Positions 43,047 to 52,356 are shown, counted from the stretch's first letter. The stretch: DNA of 64,000 nucleotides from Kineococcus rubinsiae (GCF_011839805.1 NZ_VWPY01000005.1:1-64000), one strand, 5' to 3'. Translations and numbers: made by a program. The notes: generated by a model not told the origin, from the letters alone.

Positions 43047-43637
43047 GTGACTGATCTTGATCAAGAGGACCCCACCCCGCTCCAGACGGTGTCGTGGCCG
43101 TTGCACACTGCCCGGTTGAGCATCCGGCGGGCCACCGCTGAGGACGAGGACTCGATGTGGGTCTACCGGCGACTGGACGACGTCAGTCAGTGGGGGTCCT
43201 GGGGCCCCGTCGATCAGGAGGACTGGCGGACGATTCTGGCGCCGCGCCTGCGCGACGTGCTCGTCATCGAGCTCGACGGCCGCATCGTGGGCGACTTCAT
43301 GGTGAAGGTCGTGGCGGGCTGGGCCCAGCGTGAGATCCGCGACCACGCCCGCGGAGTGCAGGCTGAGCTCAGCTGGGCGCTGGACCCGGGCGTGGGAGGA
43401 CACGGATACGCCACCGAGGCACTGCGGGAGGTGCTGCGGATGTGCTTCGAGGACCTGCACGTGCGCCGCGTGGTGGCCAACGCCTTTGCTGCGAACGAGG
43501 CCTCGTGCCGGCTGGCTGAACGGGTGGGGATGCGCCGGGTGCTCTACGCCCCCGCTGAGCTCCTGCACCGCGACCTGGGGTGGCTGGACGGGGTTGGGTA
43601 CGCCTTGCTGGCGCAGGAGTGGTCGGCGACTCGCTAA
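43047..43637 (+). CDS. GNAT-family N-acetyltransferase
   Basis: The GTG at 43047 gives 196 residues. The GNAT fold is evident: TARLSIRRATAEDEDSMWVY, VLVIELDGRIVGDFMVKV, ELSWALDPGVGGHGYATEAL (acetyl-CoA-binding V-x-x-x-G-x-G-Y-A-x-E-A), then VANAFAANEASCRLAERVGM. Resembles RimJ/RimL-type enzymes that acetylate small molecules or protein N-termini. Substrate unknown. Convergent with the LysE gene. Confidence 0.85.
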   Translation: MTDLDQEDPTPLQTVSWPLHTARLSIRRATAEDEDSMWVYRRLDDVSQWGSWGPVDQEDWRTILAPRLRDVLVIELDGRIVGDFMVKVVAGWAQREIRDHARGVQAELSWALDPGVGGHGYATEALREVLRMCFEDLHVRRVVANAFAANEASCRLAERVGMRRVLYAPAELLHRDLGWLDGVGYALLAQEWSATR

Positions 43638-43692
43638 GCACCGGCGGGCTAGTGCCCGCCTCATGCGTCACCGACCCCTGGGGGCGGGGCGT

Positions 43693-44328
43693 CTAGATCT
43701 CGCGGACTCCCTCGACGGCCAGGCCCACACCGAACGCCGTGAGGACGCCACCGCTGCCGCCCAGAAGCAGCTTCTTGGCTCGTTGGCCGGCCACGAGGCG
43801 TCGGGAGGCGCTGAAAACCAGCGCGTAGGCGACGCTCGCTGCGAAGCCGACCACGGCGAAGGTCAGGCCGTAGACGGCCACGTCTGCGGGGGTGGCGTGG
43901 GCGGGCAGGAAGGGCGGGATCAGCGTGGTGAAGATCAGCAGCGTCTTGGGGTTGGACAGCTCCGCCAGGACCCCCTCGAGGTAGGCCCGGCCTGTACGGC
44001 CCCGCGCGGACTGCGCCGGCGCCTGGTCCTCGTCGCTGCCGTGCCCGCGGTTGAGGAAGAGCCGGACACCGAGGTAGATCAGGTAGGCCGCCCCGAGGAA
44101 GCGAAGCGCCTCGAACGCGGGGCGGTAGGCGACGAGTAGCGCGGTCAGACCGGCGATCGAGGCGCTCACCCAGACCAGGTCGCTGGAGAACACCCCAGCC
44201 GCAGTGATCAGGGCACCCTTGCGGCCGCGCAGGACCGCGTTCTTCATGATCAAGACGATGGCGGGGCCTGGGATGATCGTCAGGACGGCAGCGAAGGCGA
44301 CGAACGAGAAGTACCCGAGAGACACCAT
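43693..44328 (-). CDS. LysE/RhtB-family amino-acid exporter
   Basis: The ATG at 44328 (MVSLGYFSFVAFAAVLTIIP) gives 211 residues with six hydrophobic segments. Conserved motifs include TIIPGPAIVLIMKNAVLRGR, FLGAAYLIYLGVRLF and LAELSNPKTLLIFTTLIPPF, all typical of LysE translocators. Exports amino acids or related small molecules by proton exchange. The upstream open frame is not coding. Confidence 0.88.
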   Translation of the reverse strand: MVSLGYFSFVAFAAVLTIIPGPAIVLIMKNAVLRGRKGALITAAGVFSSDLVWVSASIAGLTALLVAYRPAFEALRFLGAAYLIYLGVRLFLNRGHGSDEDQAPAQSARGRTGRAYLEGVLAELSNPKTLLIFTTLIPPFLPAHATPADVAVYGLTFAVVGFAASVAYALVFSASRRLVAGQRAKKLLLGGSGGVLTAFGVGLAVEGVREI

Positions 44329-44465
44329 TGGATCGTAGGTGTCCTGCACCCCTGCCGGGCTCGTCGCTGGCCTGTGGCGCCGCAGCCCTGACGCCTTGGC
44401 GACCTCCCGCCTTCGACATGACCGAGAGATCGTTAAGGAGTCATGGCGCTTCATGGTGCTGGTGG

Positions 44466-44596
44466 GCGTCTCGGAACCGACCGGTTGTGAGACGCGACGG
44501 GGGAGTGGCCGGAAAGCCCGACACGCCGTCTCAGAACCCGTGTCCACAACCGGCGTCTCACCCACGCGACGTCGGCGCTTTCTGAGACCGTCCGGC
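44466..44596 (+). promoter_or_regulatory. Candidate res region of the serine resolvase
   Basis: Four TGAGAC boxes in about 130 bp, in both orientations (TGAGAC at 44488 and 44583; GTCTCA at 44528 and 44555), combine with GGTTGTG / CACAACC. The best units are CCGGTTGTGAGACGCG at 44481-44496 and CACAACCGGCGTCTCA at 44545-44560 (inverted). Directly upstream of the resolvase, where such sites normally lie. The same GGTTGTGAGACGC box occurs in the dispersed repeats at 20640 and 42898. Confidence 0.6.
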
Positions 44597-44597
44597 T

Positions 44598-45170
44598 GTG
44601 CCCGTCTCTGCGCCTGCTCACCTGCTCGGCTACGCCCGCGTCTCCACCACCGCCCAGGACCCCGCCCTGCAGCACGATGCCCTCACTGCGGCCGGCTGCT
44701 ACCGGGTGTGGACCGACACCGCCTCCGGTGCCCTGACCGCCCGCCCTGCGCTGGACGACGTCCTCGAACGCCTAGGTCCCGGCGATGTCCTCGTCGTGTG
44801 GCGACTGGACCGCCTGGCCCGCTCTCTGCGCCACCTGCTGCAGCTCGTCGACGAGCTGGCGAGCAGGGGAGTGGGCTTCCGCTCTCTGACGGAGTCCATC
44901 GACACCACCACCGCCACCGGCCGCCTCGTTCTGCACCTTTTCGGCGCACTGGGCGAGTTCGAGCGTGACCTGCTTCGTGAGCGCACCGCCGCGGGGCTGC
45001 AGGCCGCAGCAGCACGCGGGCGACGCGGCGGGCGGCCGGCGCTGATGACCCCAGCCAAGCTGGCCGCGGCGAAGGCGCTGCTCACTGATGGGCAACATTC
45101 AGTGGGCGGGGCCGCGGCCGCCGTAGGCGTCTCGCGCGCCACCTTGTATCGAGCGTTGCAGGACAGTTAA
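44598..45170 (+). CDS. Serine recombinase (resolvase/invertase)
   Basis: The GTG at 44598 gives 190 residues with the catalytic Ser16 (YARVSTTAQD), the helix with WRLDRLARSLRHL and the E-helix region GALGEFERDLLRERTAAGLQ. A C-terminal helix-turn-helix (GGAAAAVGVSRATLYRALQD) follows. Full length for the Tn3 resolvase / invertase class. No Tn3 transposase is nearby, so it may act as a plasmid dimer resolvase or on the dispersed repeats. Confidence 0.9.
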   Translation: MPVSAPAHLLGYARVSTTAQDPALQHDALTAAGCYRVWTDTASGALTARPALDDVLERLGPGDVLVVWRLDRLARSLRHLLQLVDELASRGVGFRSLTESIDTTTATGRLVLHLFGALGEFERDLLRERTAAGLQAAAARGRRGGRPALMTPAKLAAAKALLTDGQHSVGGAAAAVGVSRATLYRALQDS

Positions 45171-45184
45171 TCCGGTGCTGGCGA

Positions 45185-45640
45185 CTACTGGTCGTAGAGG
45201 GTGGGCTGCCAGACCACCACAGGCTCGCTGACGGCGGTGCCTTCGACGTTTTGGCCGTGCGGGAAGCCCCGGTCGAAGCTCATGAAGTGGTCGGCCTTGC
45301 GGCGCACCGCGGTCGCAAGGTGGACGGCATCACCGGCACGCAGGCGGTACTCCCAGGCCAGGCGTCGAGCCTCCCGGGTCACGAGCAGGTCGACCTCGAC
45401 CCACTCGGTGCCCACTCCGTCCAGGAAGCGGGTGAGCAGGTCCTCGGCGGGTCCTGGGCCTGGGCGGTCGCCGCCGTAGCCGCCGACCTCGACGGCCAAC
45501 AGCCTGGAGGCGACCAGCTGAATGTCACGGCGTTCGGCTGCCTCTAGGACCCGCAAGGCCTCTGCGTGGCGCGGCTCGCCCTTCAAGACGCTGAGGAAGA
45601 GGTCGGCATCGGCGTAGACGCGAGGACGACTAACGGGCAC
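45185..45640 (-). CDS. PIN-domain toxin-like nuclease
   Basis: The GTG at 45640 gives 151 residues; it overlaps the upstream gene by 11 bp. The PIN fold has YADADLFLSVLKGEP, SRLLAVEVGGYGGD and RAGDAVHLATAVRRKADHFM, then SFDRGFP, with the acidic residues of the metal site. VapC-like toxins of this type cleave RNA. The usual small antitoxin is absent; the partner is a 271-residue protein directly upstream. Confidence 0.8.
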   Translation of the reverse strand: MPVSRPRVYADADLFLSVLKGEPRHAEALRVLEAAERRDIQLVASRLLAVEVGGYGGDRPGPGPAEDLLTRFLDGVGTEWVEVDLLVTREARRLAWEYRLRAGDAVHLATAVRRKADHFMSFDRGFPHGQNVEGTAVSEPVVVWQPTLYDQ

Positions 45641-46445
45641 GTTGCCTCGCGAGGTATTCGCTGACACTCAAGCCGTCCCCGAGATCCGGCAAGGCTCCGA
45701 TTAGGTCCGCTGCCCGCACTGGCGACAAGCCTGGGACCAGTTCCAAGTGGTCGGCGTCCAAGCGCACGACCTGTCCACGGCTGTTGCGGCGCAGCAGCCC
45801 GCCGACGATTACCCGCTTGTTGAAGAAGCCAACCACCACGTCATCGGCCAGCTTGTCGACGTTGCAGCTGACCGCAGGGCCGTAGTCAGGCAGCAGGCCG
45901 ATGCGCCGCTTGTGTCGACGGGCGCTGATGACGTCGAGCGTGCCGACCAGTGAGCCGTAGGCGTAGGAAGTGCCCGTCACCGCCGCTCGGGCATTGCGGT
46001 CGACGGCTTCGCTGACCTCCGCCGGGATAGAGCGGGCGCCGTTGACGCTGATGAGGGTGACCGCCTGCAGGCCGCGGTGGCGTCCGTCGACCTGCCGACG
46101 CACATTGCCGATGCGCTCGATGACCCCCTCGCTGAAGCCGTCGGGGATCTCCGGCACCTCGCTGAGGGTCAAGACGCCGTCGACCAGAGCCCGTGCGGGC
46201 CGGCTGATGTCTTCCTCCGAACGGCGCCGCGGGTCGGCATCGGGAGTCAAGATGACCACCGGACCACTGCTGGCCGTCCAGTCGGTGCGGGTGACCGACC
46301 ATGCCGGCCGGGTGGCCCGCATCGGGTGGGTGATCCGGTCGATCTCCTCAAGCGCGAAAGTCACCTGCTGCAGCACACTGGCGTAGGCGCGAGCGGGCAC
46401 ACCGGCCGCAGCGCCTCCCAGTCGCACCTCCACAGCAGTAACCAC
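45630..46445 (-). CDS. Large partner protein of the PIN gene
   Basis: From the GTG at 46445 (VVTAVEVRLGGAAAGVPARA) the product has 271 residues; other starts up to 46502 (TTG) are possible. The body is soluble and helical, with a beta-rich segment (GTLDVISARRHKRRIGLLPD, DDVVVGFFNKRVIVGGLLRR). It ends in LPDLGDGLSVSEYLARQRAR, a tail like those of small antitoxins that bind PIN toxins. Translational overlap makes it a strong candidate for an unusually large antitoxin. The assignment is inference. Confidence 0.6.
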   Translation of the reverse strand: MVTAVEVRLGGAAAGVPARAYASVLQQVTFALEEIDRITHPMRATRPAWSVTRTDWTASSGPVVILTPDADPRRRSEEDISRPARALVDGVLTLSEVPEIPDGFSEGVIERIGNVRRQVDGRHRGLQAVTLISVNGARSIPAEVSEAVDRNARAAVTGTSYAYGSLVGTLDVISARRHKRRIGLLPDYGPAVSCNVDKLADDVVVGFFNKRVIVGGLLRRNSRGQVVRLDADHLELVPGLSPVRAADLIGALPDLGDGLSVSEYLARQRAR

Positions 46446-46680
46446 CAGCGCAACATAGCCGCCACCACCACCGTCGTCTGCTCGGAAAGCACTGACGCCC
46501 AAGGTGGCGCAGCGTCAGCTAAGTCTGTTCGATCCTGCTGAGCTGACCGCAGAGCCATTGCCTTAGCAGTGACCCAAGTCACACCAGTCGGATCCTCAAG
46601 TCCTGCGCAGATCTGCCGATGCACGACGTGGCGGACGTAATGGAGTCAAGTCGGAGCGTGCTCAAGCCGAATACCTTTAT

Positions 46681-47022
46681 GTGCATATTTTTGTTGACTC
46701 CTTGCCCACCGTCTCCGGCCCAGCAGCACTCGTGACCGCGCTCTGGATGCTCCTTCGGCTCGTCCGCTCAGTGCCCTCGCTCATCGACGCCTGCAGACGT
46801 TCACGGGCCCACCGAAACCTCATGGCCCAACTGCCGGAGCTCACTGCGTTGGCCGCAGTCTCACCTCAGGTTGCCGCCGGCCTGGTGGCTAGCGTGTCGA
46901 CTGCCTCGCCTGCACCTCCTAAGCCTGCACCTCCGGATCATCGGGTCATCGATGTCTCTGAGTCCGCCACCCCGTCGACAGACGTCTCGCCGCCCTCAAG
47001 CTCTCCTACGCGGAAGCTTTAG
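46681..47022 (+). CDS. Small protein with one hydrophobic segment
   Basis: The GTG at 46681 gives 113 residues. An N-terminal hydrophobic stretch (about 9-28, LPTVSGPAALVTALWMLLRL) is followed by a basic part and a Pro/Ser-rich tail. No clear ribosome binding site and a slightly less GC-rich upstream region. The tail is repeat-like (PAPPKPAPPD). Confidence 0.42.
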   Translation: MHIFVDSLPTVSGPAALVTALWMLLRLVRSVPSLIDACRRSRAHRNLMAQLPELTALAAVSPQVAAGLVASVSTASPAPPKPAPPDHRVIDVSESATPSTDVSPPSSSPTRKL

Positions 47023-47285
47023 CTCGAATCACCCCCGTGAGGAAATGACCGTTAGAGCAGCTTTAGCGGTCACGCCCGCAGATAACGTCCTTTATCTCTG
47101 GGCAGCCCCAGGGGCGTACCCGACCCCGTCAGCGTCCTACTGGACGCGGTCGTCGCGAATGTGCCGGACGGCGAGGTGCTCGAGTCCGTCGACACCACCG
47201 GCACCGGCCGTCTCGTGCTAGCAGAGTCGATGATCGAGCAGTCGAAGGACCACGTTGATGCACTGCGTAGAGCATGCTCCACACC

Positions 47286-47627
47286 ATGAGCACTTTTGCC
47301 CGCATCACAGCCTGGACGGTGGGGGTCATGACCGCCGCTCTTCTACTCTTGACTGCGCTACTTCTCCGTTCATCAGTCAGGTTGGACAGTGGCGTCCTAT
47401 GCGGCTCGGTCTGGCACGTGCGCCGAATGAGTCGTGAAGTTTTCGGCGGAGAGATGTCTAACGCGACCCGGCTGAGCGTGACTCAACAGTGCTATAGCGC
47501 CAGTAAGGCGCAGTGGGACGTGGTCCGTTGGTTGTTAGCGGCTGCCGTTTTCTTACTAGTTATCGGCATCACCATTATGCTTGTATCTCGATTTGGCCCG
47601 CGGAGGAAATTGGTTACTAAGAGATGA
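47286..47627 (+). CDS. Small two-segment membrane protein
   Basis: ATG at 47286 (MSTFARITAWTVGVMTAALL) gives 113 residues with hydrophobic segments at about 10-28 and 85-103 and a loop containing two Cys residues (VLCGSVWHVR, TQQCYSASK). The 3' part of the gene is less GC-rich than its neighbours. Upstream, 47040-47280 holds a possible short frame with VDTTGTGRLVLAESMIEQSK that may be a remnant. Confidence 0.5.
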   Translation: MSTFARITAWTVGVMTAALLLLTALLLRSSVRLDSGVLCGSVWHVRRMSREVFGGEMSNATRLSVTQQCYSASKAQWDVVRWLLAAAVFLLVIGITIMLVSRFGPRRKLVTKR

Positions 47628-48089
47628 CAACCACCTTATGTGGGATGGCGCACGTTCTCCGACATAAGGGGTGCCTACCTTTTATCGATCAGGTCACGAT
47701 AGACGGATACCAAGTCGTACCCGAGTAACCCTGCTGGTTTAGCGTGGTAATGACGACGGACAAGGGCCAGTTGTGCCTATCGGTTGTGTGATAGGTAAGC
47801 AATGGCTCTTTGCCGCTGTAACCCGTGACGATAGTGCTGTGGCGTGAGGCTCACCGCGCCTCCCCGTTGGGAGCAGAAGGCGCAGGAGCGGAAGCAGGCG
47901 GCGGCGGCACCGCTGGACCTGCTGGCCCAGGCCCGGGCCGCGGGTAGCGCGAGTCACGGCCCAAACAGCCCATCCCAGTCCGCCCCTGCACTAGGGGTGA
48001 CCGCGCGAATAAGGCGACCATTGACCGTTCGTCACAGCATGCTCACACTGAACGTCCCGGCTACGGGGGACAACCTTCTAGGAGGCGTG
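47628..48089. other. Intergenic region, no clear gene
   Basis: Lower-GC, with CCGACATAAGGGG and TTATCGATC stretches near 47660-47690. A frame extending into the next gene from 47844 lacks a start signal; the strong ribosome binding site at 48081 fixes the real start at 48090. Confidence 0.4.
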
Positions 48090-48566
48090 ATGAGTCACCG
48101 ACCCCGTCGACTGATCCCCGCAATGTTCGGCACTGCCGCGCTGGCCCTCAGCATGCTGGTCGTTGCTCCTGCCGCCTCGGCGTCGGGTACCGGGGTGGAG
48201 TGCGACCCCAGCCCGTCCGTGAACCGCGTGATCATCGCAACCGCGTGCGTACAGATCGCCCCTGGGCCCTACGTCAAGCAGGTCCGCTACGGCGTCCGGC
48301 TGACGAACACGTGGCGTGAAGACCGGTACGTCAGGTACATGCACGATCGTGGGGTCGATTGGCCCGGCCAGCTGCCTCAATGGTCGCGTGATGCAGAGCG
48401 CGCCTTCGTTGTACCTGCTGGGAAAACCATCGAGGTGTGGTTCGGCGGTCGCCCCAGCGTGCCCACCTCTCAGGGCCGTGACCCGCTTTGCTACACGTCT
48501 GCAGGTCAGGCGAGGTACGGCACCCTTCCATGGTCCGGCACGTCTACGGCTCGAATCTGCACCTAG
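48090..48566 (+). CDS. Secreted protein with signal peptide
   Basis: ATG at 48090 has TAGGAGG six bases upstream. The 158-residue product has a signal peptide (MSHRPRRLIPAMFGTAALAL, ASA-S cleavage near residue 32). A compact domain with about four Cys residues (VECDPS, TACVQIAPG, PLCYTSAG, RICT) follows, so disulphides are likely. Similar in general design to the secreted protein at 41711. Function unknown. Confidence 0.68.
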   Translation: MSHRPRRLIPAMFGTAALALSMLVVAPAASASGTGVECDPSPSVNRVIIATACVQIAPGPYVKQVRYGVRLTNTWREDRYVRYMHDRGVDWPGQLPQWSRDAERAFVVPAGKTIEVWFGGRPSVPTSQGRDPLCYTSAGQARYGTLPWSGTSTARICT

Positions 48567-48874
48567 CTGCTGAGTCGCCGCAGGTTACGTGGTGAGCAAT
48601 GACGCATGCCCCACAGCCGTCGTCGTCGACCCCTGTTGAGGTCAAGAGGACGATCACCGCCATCAACGTGATCTGCGGACCACGATGAGAGGCACTGCGT
48701 CAACCGCTTCCAGCGCGTGAGGCTCACTTGGCCCATTCCCGTCTTACGGCAACGATCTCGTGCGTCAGTCAGACCACGCACGCTGCAGTGCGGACCACGC
48801 CGACGCTGACAGACCGACGACGTGTACCTCCTTGGTCATCATAACACGGGATTCCGTACATTATCCCGTCCGAT
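48567..48874. other. Intergenic region, no clear gene
   Basis: About 300 bp with no convincing reading frame, repeat or terminator. It lies before a sensor kinase whose N-terminus is missing, so it may be a deletion scar. Confidence 0.35.
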
Positions 48875-50029
48875 ATGGAGGGTGGAGAAGGCCCAGCACC
48901 CACCTTGCCGAGGATGACCACAGCCGCGGTGCACGCCCACGCTGGGACACCCTTCACCGTGCCGGACGCCGACGGCGGTGACGACTGGCGTGTGATCATC
49001 CGCAGCGCCGCCGACTACCCCATCAACGTCGCCGTTGCCCTACCGCTCAGCGGGACCAGCCAGACCGTCGACGACTTCCAGGCCGTCTCCCTGCTCGGAG
49101 GCGCTGTCTTGGCCGCTGTGGCGATCCGCCGCTCCTTCCGGCCCCTACAAAGCATCGAGCGCACCGCCTCAGCCATCGCCGCAGGTGATCTCACGCAACG
49201 TGTGCCGGCCACAGCCGCCACTACAGAAGTAGGCCGGCTATCCAGCGCCGTGAACGCGATGCTCAGCCAGATCGAGCAAGCCTTCATCGCACGACAGCGC
49301 ATCGATGACCAGATGCGCCGCTTCGTCGCCGACGCCAGCCACGAGCTGCGCACCCCCCTAACCGCCATCCGAGGCTTCGCGGAGCTCTACCGTCTTGGAG
49401 CGGTGAGCAAGGCCGATGACGTCGCCCACGTCATGGGCCGCATCGAAGCGGAGTCCACACGGCTAGGCGTCTTGGTGGAAGACCTGCTGACTCTGGCCCG
49501 CCTGGAAGAAAGCCAGCGCCAGCACAAGCACGAGTACCAAATCGTCGACCTCGCTGTCCTGGCCTCAGACGCCGTTCACGACGCGCGAGCTCTCGCGCCG
49601 CAGCGCAGCGTGCGACTGATGGGCCTCCGCGATGACACCGGGCCCGGCCCTGCCCCAGTGCTCGGACAGGACGGGAGCTTGCGTCAAGTTCTGACCAACC
49701 TGCTGGCCAACGCCATCCACCACACACCACCCACGACACCCATCGAGGTTGCGGTCGGGACCACAGAGACCCCAACAGGAGCCGAAGCCGTCGTCGAAGT
49801 TCGTGATCACGGACCCGGCTTGACGCGGGAGCAGTCTGAGAAGGTCTTCGAGCGCTTCTATCGAGTGGACGACTCCCGCCAACGAGGCACCGGTGGCGGA
49901 TCCGGCTTAGGCCTGGCCATCGCCTCCACGATCATCGACCACCACGAGGGCAGCATCCGCGTCGTACCCACCCCCTCAGGTGGTGCCACCTTCCAGCTCC
50001 GCTTTCACGCCCAAGACCCACCCGCGTAG
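48875..50029 (+). pseudogene. Truncated two-component sensor histidine kinase
   Basis: The frame encodes a short, deleted input region, a shortened membrane piece (LLGGAVLAAVAIRRSFRPLQ), HAMP (SIERTASAIAAGDLTQRVPA), HisKA with FVADASHELRTPLTAIRGFA (catalytic His), then HATPase with LRQVLTNLLANAIHHTPP, VRDHGPGL and GGGSGLGLAIASTI. The first membrane segment and most of the sensor are absent and no response regulator is adjacent. The ATG at 48875 has no ribosome binding site. It is probably a decayed MprB/TcrY-like kinase, although the catalytic part is intact. Confidence 0.65.
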
Positions 50030-50104
50030 CCGTCACCGCCACCACCCCTGGACCAGCCGAACGATCCTGCCCTCACCCAACGAAGTCGCTCGTCCCTCCA
50101 CACG

Positions 50105-51640
50105 CGCGCTCACTGCGCAGACTCTTCCCGCCAGCGGTCGCCTGCGGCACCGTGTGCGGTGCCAGCGGCAAGGGGCTGCTGGTGCACTTGGACACCACCG
50201 GACCACCGCCCACCTCGCGCAGACCCGGAGAGGTCCGGCATAAGTACTGCGGGGTCCGGTGGCCCCAGGACGGGAGTGACTGGCGACAGGGCTATGCGCC
50301 ATCGAGCGCCGATCAGTGAGCGACCGGCGTCCTGAGACCACCAGGTGCCCACCTGCTGCTCCAACAGCAAGGAGGACACCATGAGTGTCGAACACGTCAA
50401 CGCCGCACGTCGAGAGGTCAAGGACCCTTTCACCGCACCCACCGGCGGTATCGACTGGGCCAGCACTGACCACGCCGTCGCCGTCGTCGACGCCTCGGGC
50501 GTCCAGACCGTCCGAGAGATGGTCGAGCACACCACCGCCGGCCTGGCGCGGATGACCCGGTTGCTGACCCGCGCCGGTGTCAACGAGGTCGCCATCGAAC
50601 GCGGCGACGGGCCCATCGTCGACGCGCTCCTCGAGGCCGGGTTCACCGTCTTCGTCATCGCCCCGAACCAGGTAAGAACCTGCGCCACCGCTACGGCGCG
50701 GCCGGGAACAAGGACGACCACTTCGACGCCTACGTCCTGGCCGACGCCGTCCGCACCGACCGCCGCCGCCTGCACCCGCTGACGCCGGACTCCCCCGCCA
50801 CGGTCACTTTGCGGATGACCGTGCGGGCACGCAAGGACCTCGTCGCCGCACGCGTCGGGATGGCTAATCAGCTACGCGCGCAGCTGGAACACGTCCTGCC
50901 CGGGGCGATCAAGTTGTTTCGTGACGTCGACTCCGCGATCACCCTAGCGTTCCTGACCCGCTTCCCCACCCAGGCACGCGTCGACTGGCTCACCCCGAAG
51001 CGGCTGGAGAACTGGCTTCGCACCCAGCACTACCCCCAGCCCGCCCGCGCGCAGCAGCTGCACGCCCACCTGGCCGCGGCGACCCGCGGAACGGTCGGGG
51101 ACCAGGCCGACGCCCGCGCCCACATCACCGCCGCCCTCGTCGCCGGCCTGACCGCGCTGCGGACCCAGATCAAGGCACTGGAAGAGCAGATCGAGACCCA
51201 GCTCCTGGCGCACCCCGACGCCGTCGTGTTCACCTCGCTACCCAAGGCCGGGATCGTCCGCGCCGCCCGACTCCTCGTCGAGATCGGTGACTGCCGCGGC
51301 CGCTACCCCACCCCGGAGTCGTTGACCAGCCTCGCCGGGGGCGACACCATCGACCAGACAGTCCGGCAAGGTCCGCATCGTCAGCTTCCGCTGGGCCGTC
51401 GACAAAGAACTCCGCGGGGCGGTCACCGACTTCGCCAGCGACTCCCACCACGCCAACGCCTGGGCCGCGGACCTCTACCGCAAAGCTCGCGCCCGCGGCT
51501 GCGACCACCCGCACGCCACCCGCATCCTCGCCCGCGCCTGGCTGCACGTCATCTGGCGCTGCTGGCAAGACCGCGTGGCCTACGACCCCGCCCAACACCG
51601 CGCCTTGCAGACCGTCCTCGCGGCGGCCGCTTGACACAGG
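50105..51640 (+). mobile_element. Decayed IS110 element plus 5' region (copy 2)
   Basis: The inverted sister of 24615-26145: the shared 5' region (about 50105-50380) and the transposase pseudogene (50381-51634). The left edge begins with CGCGCTCACTGCGCAGACTC. The right edge falls shortly after the stop (TTGACACAGGG). Confidence 0.75.
50381..51634 (+). pseudogene. Decayed IS110-family transposase (copy 2)
   Basis: The ATG at 50381 (MSVEHVNAARREVKDPFTAP) has AAGGAGG upstream. The catalytic part (GGIDWASTDHAVAVVDASG) is normal until about 50670, where one base is missing (CAGGTAAGAACC against CAGGTGAAGAACC in copy 1). The following half is open again, and a further inserted G near 51340 shifts the frame before VRIVSFRWAVDKELRGAVTD and the C-terminus LHVIWRCWQDRVAYDPAQHR. 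The mutations differ from those in copy 1, so the copies decayed independently. Confidence 0.88.
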
Positions 51641-51724
51641 GCTACTCATGCCGCTGGTCGCGCGGTCGCCAACAACTTGGGCTGTTGCCTGAGGAGGCAC
51701 CATCGTTGCCGCTACGTTGCGTTC

Positions 51725-52356
51725 ATGAGCGCACCTGACTCGCCGCCCGCCCTGCGGACCTTCGGTACGACCCAGGAAATCATCAACACTGCGGGACGAC
51801 GCGGCTCCTTCGCGCCGGTCGTCGTCTCCCGCGAGGTGGCCTACTGCGTCGCGGTGCTGGACGGCCCGGCAGACCACGAACCGACCCCCCTGACCATCGA
51901 GGCGCTGGTCGGAGGTGTCTGGACCCCCCTGCAATGGCTCAGCGCTCACGCCAGCCTCAGCGACCCCGAGGTGCAGGTCACCCGCTGGGACGCCCGCACC
52001 AGGCGCAAGCCTTCCGACCCGCCACCGGCTGGCACAGCGGTGCGACGATCTCCACACCCGTACCCGCCGCTGCTCGACCCCTGACCGACGGTGACGTCGA
52101 TGGCTTCTGGGGGCCAGCGATCGCACGTGGCGATGCTCTGGCTTGCCTGTTCGTGTCCTACGCGTTGGAGCCATGGAGGTCGCCGCTGCCGGAGGCGCCG
52201 GCACTCGAGGGACGCCTCGGTGGGCAGTGGCAGTCGTTGCCCTTCATCGAGGGTGGGGCGGGTAGCGCCGACAACGGTGTGCTCATCCAGCACGGGCGCT
52301 GGAGCATCGATGAAGATGTGAGCGACGTGCGCATCTCTGAGGCTGTCAGCGTCTGA
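51725..52356 (+). pseudogene. Hypothetical gene with a frameshift
   Basis: Frame one (MSAPDSPPALRTFGTTQEII, VVSREVAYCVAVLDGPADHE) runs to about 51995. The next frame then continues as PLTDGDVDGFWGPAIARGDA, FVSYALEPWRSPLPEA, LIQHGRWSIDEDVSD to the stop at 52356. Joined, the product would be about 210 residues and looks natural. The shift point is around 51995-52010. Confidence 0.6.

Noticed and set aside
43661-44419. 252-codon minus frame overlapping the LysE gene
   Set aside because: Shifted shadow of the exporter frame that has the conserved NPK and GPAI motifs.
47038-47285. Short frame with VDTTGTGRLVLAES
   Set aside because: Has no ribosome binding site or family match; may be a remnant but not supported enough to list as a gene.
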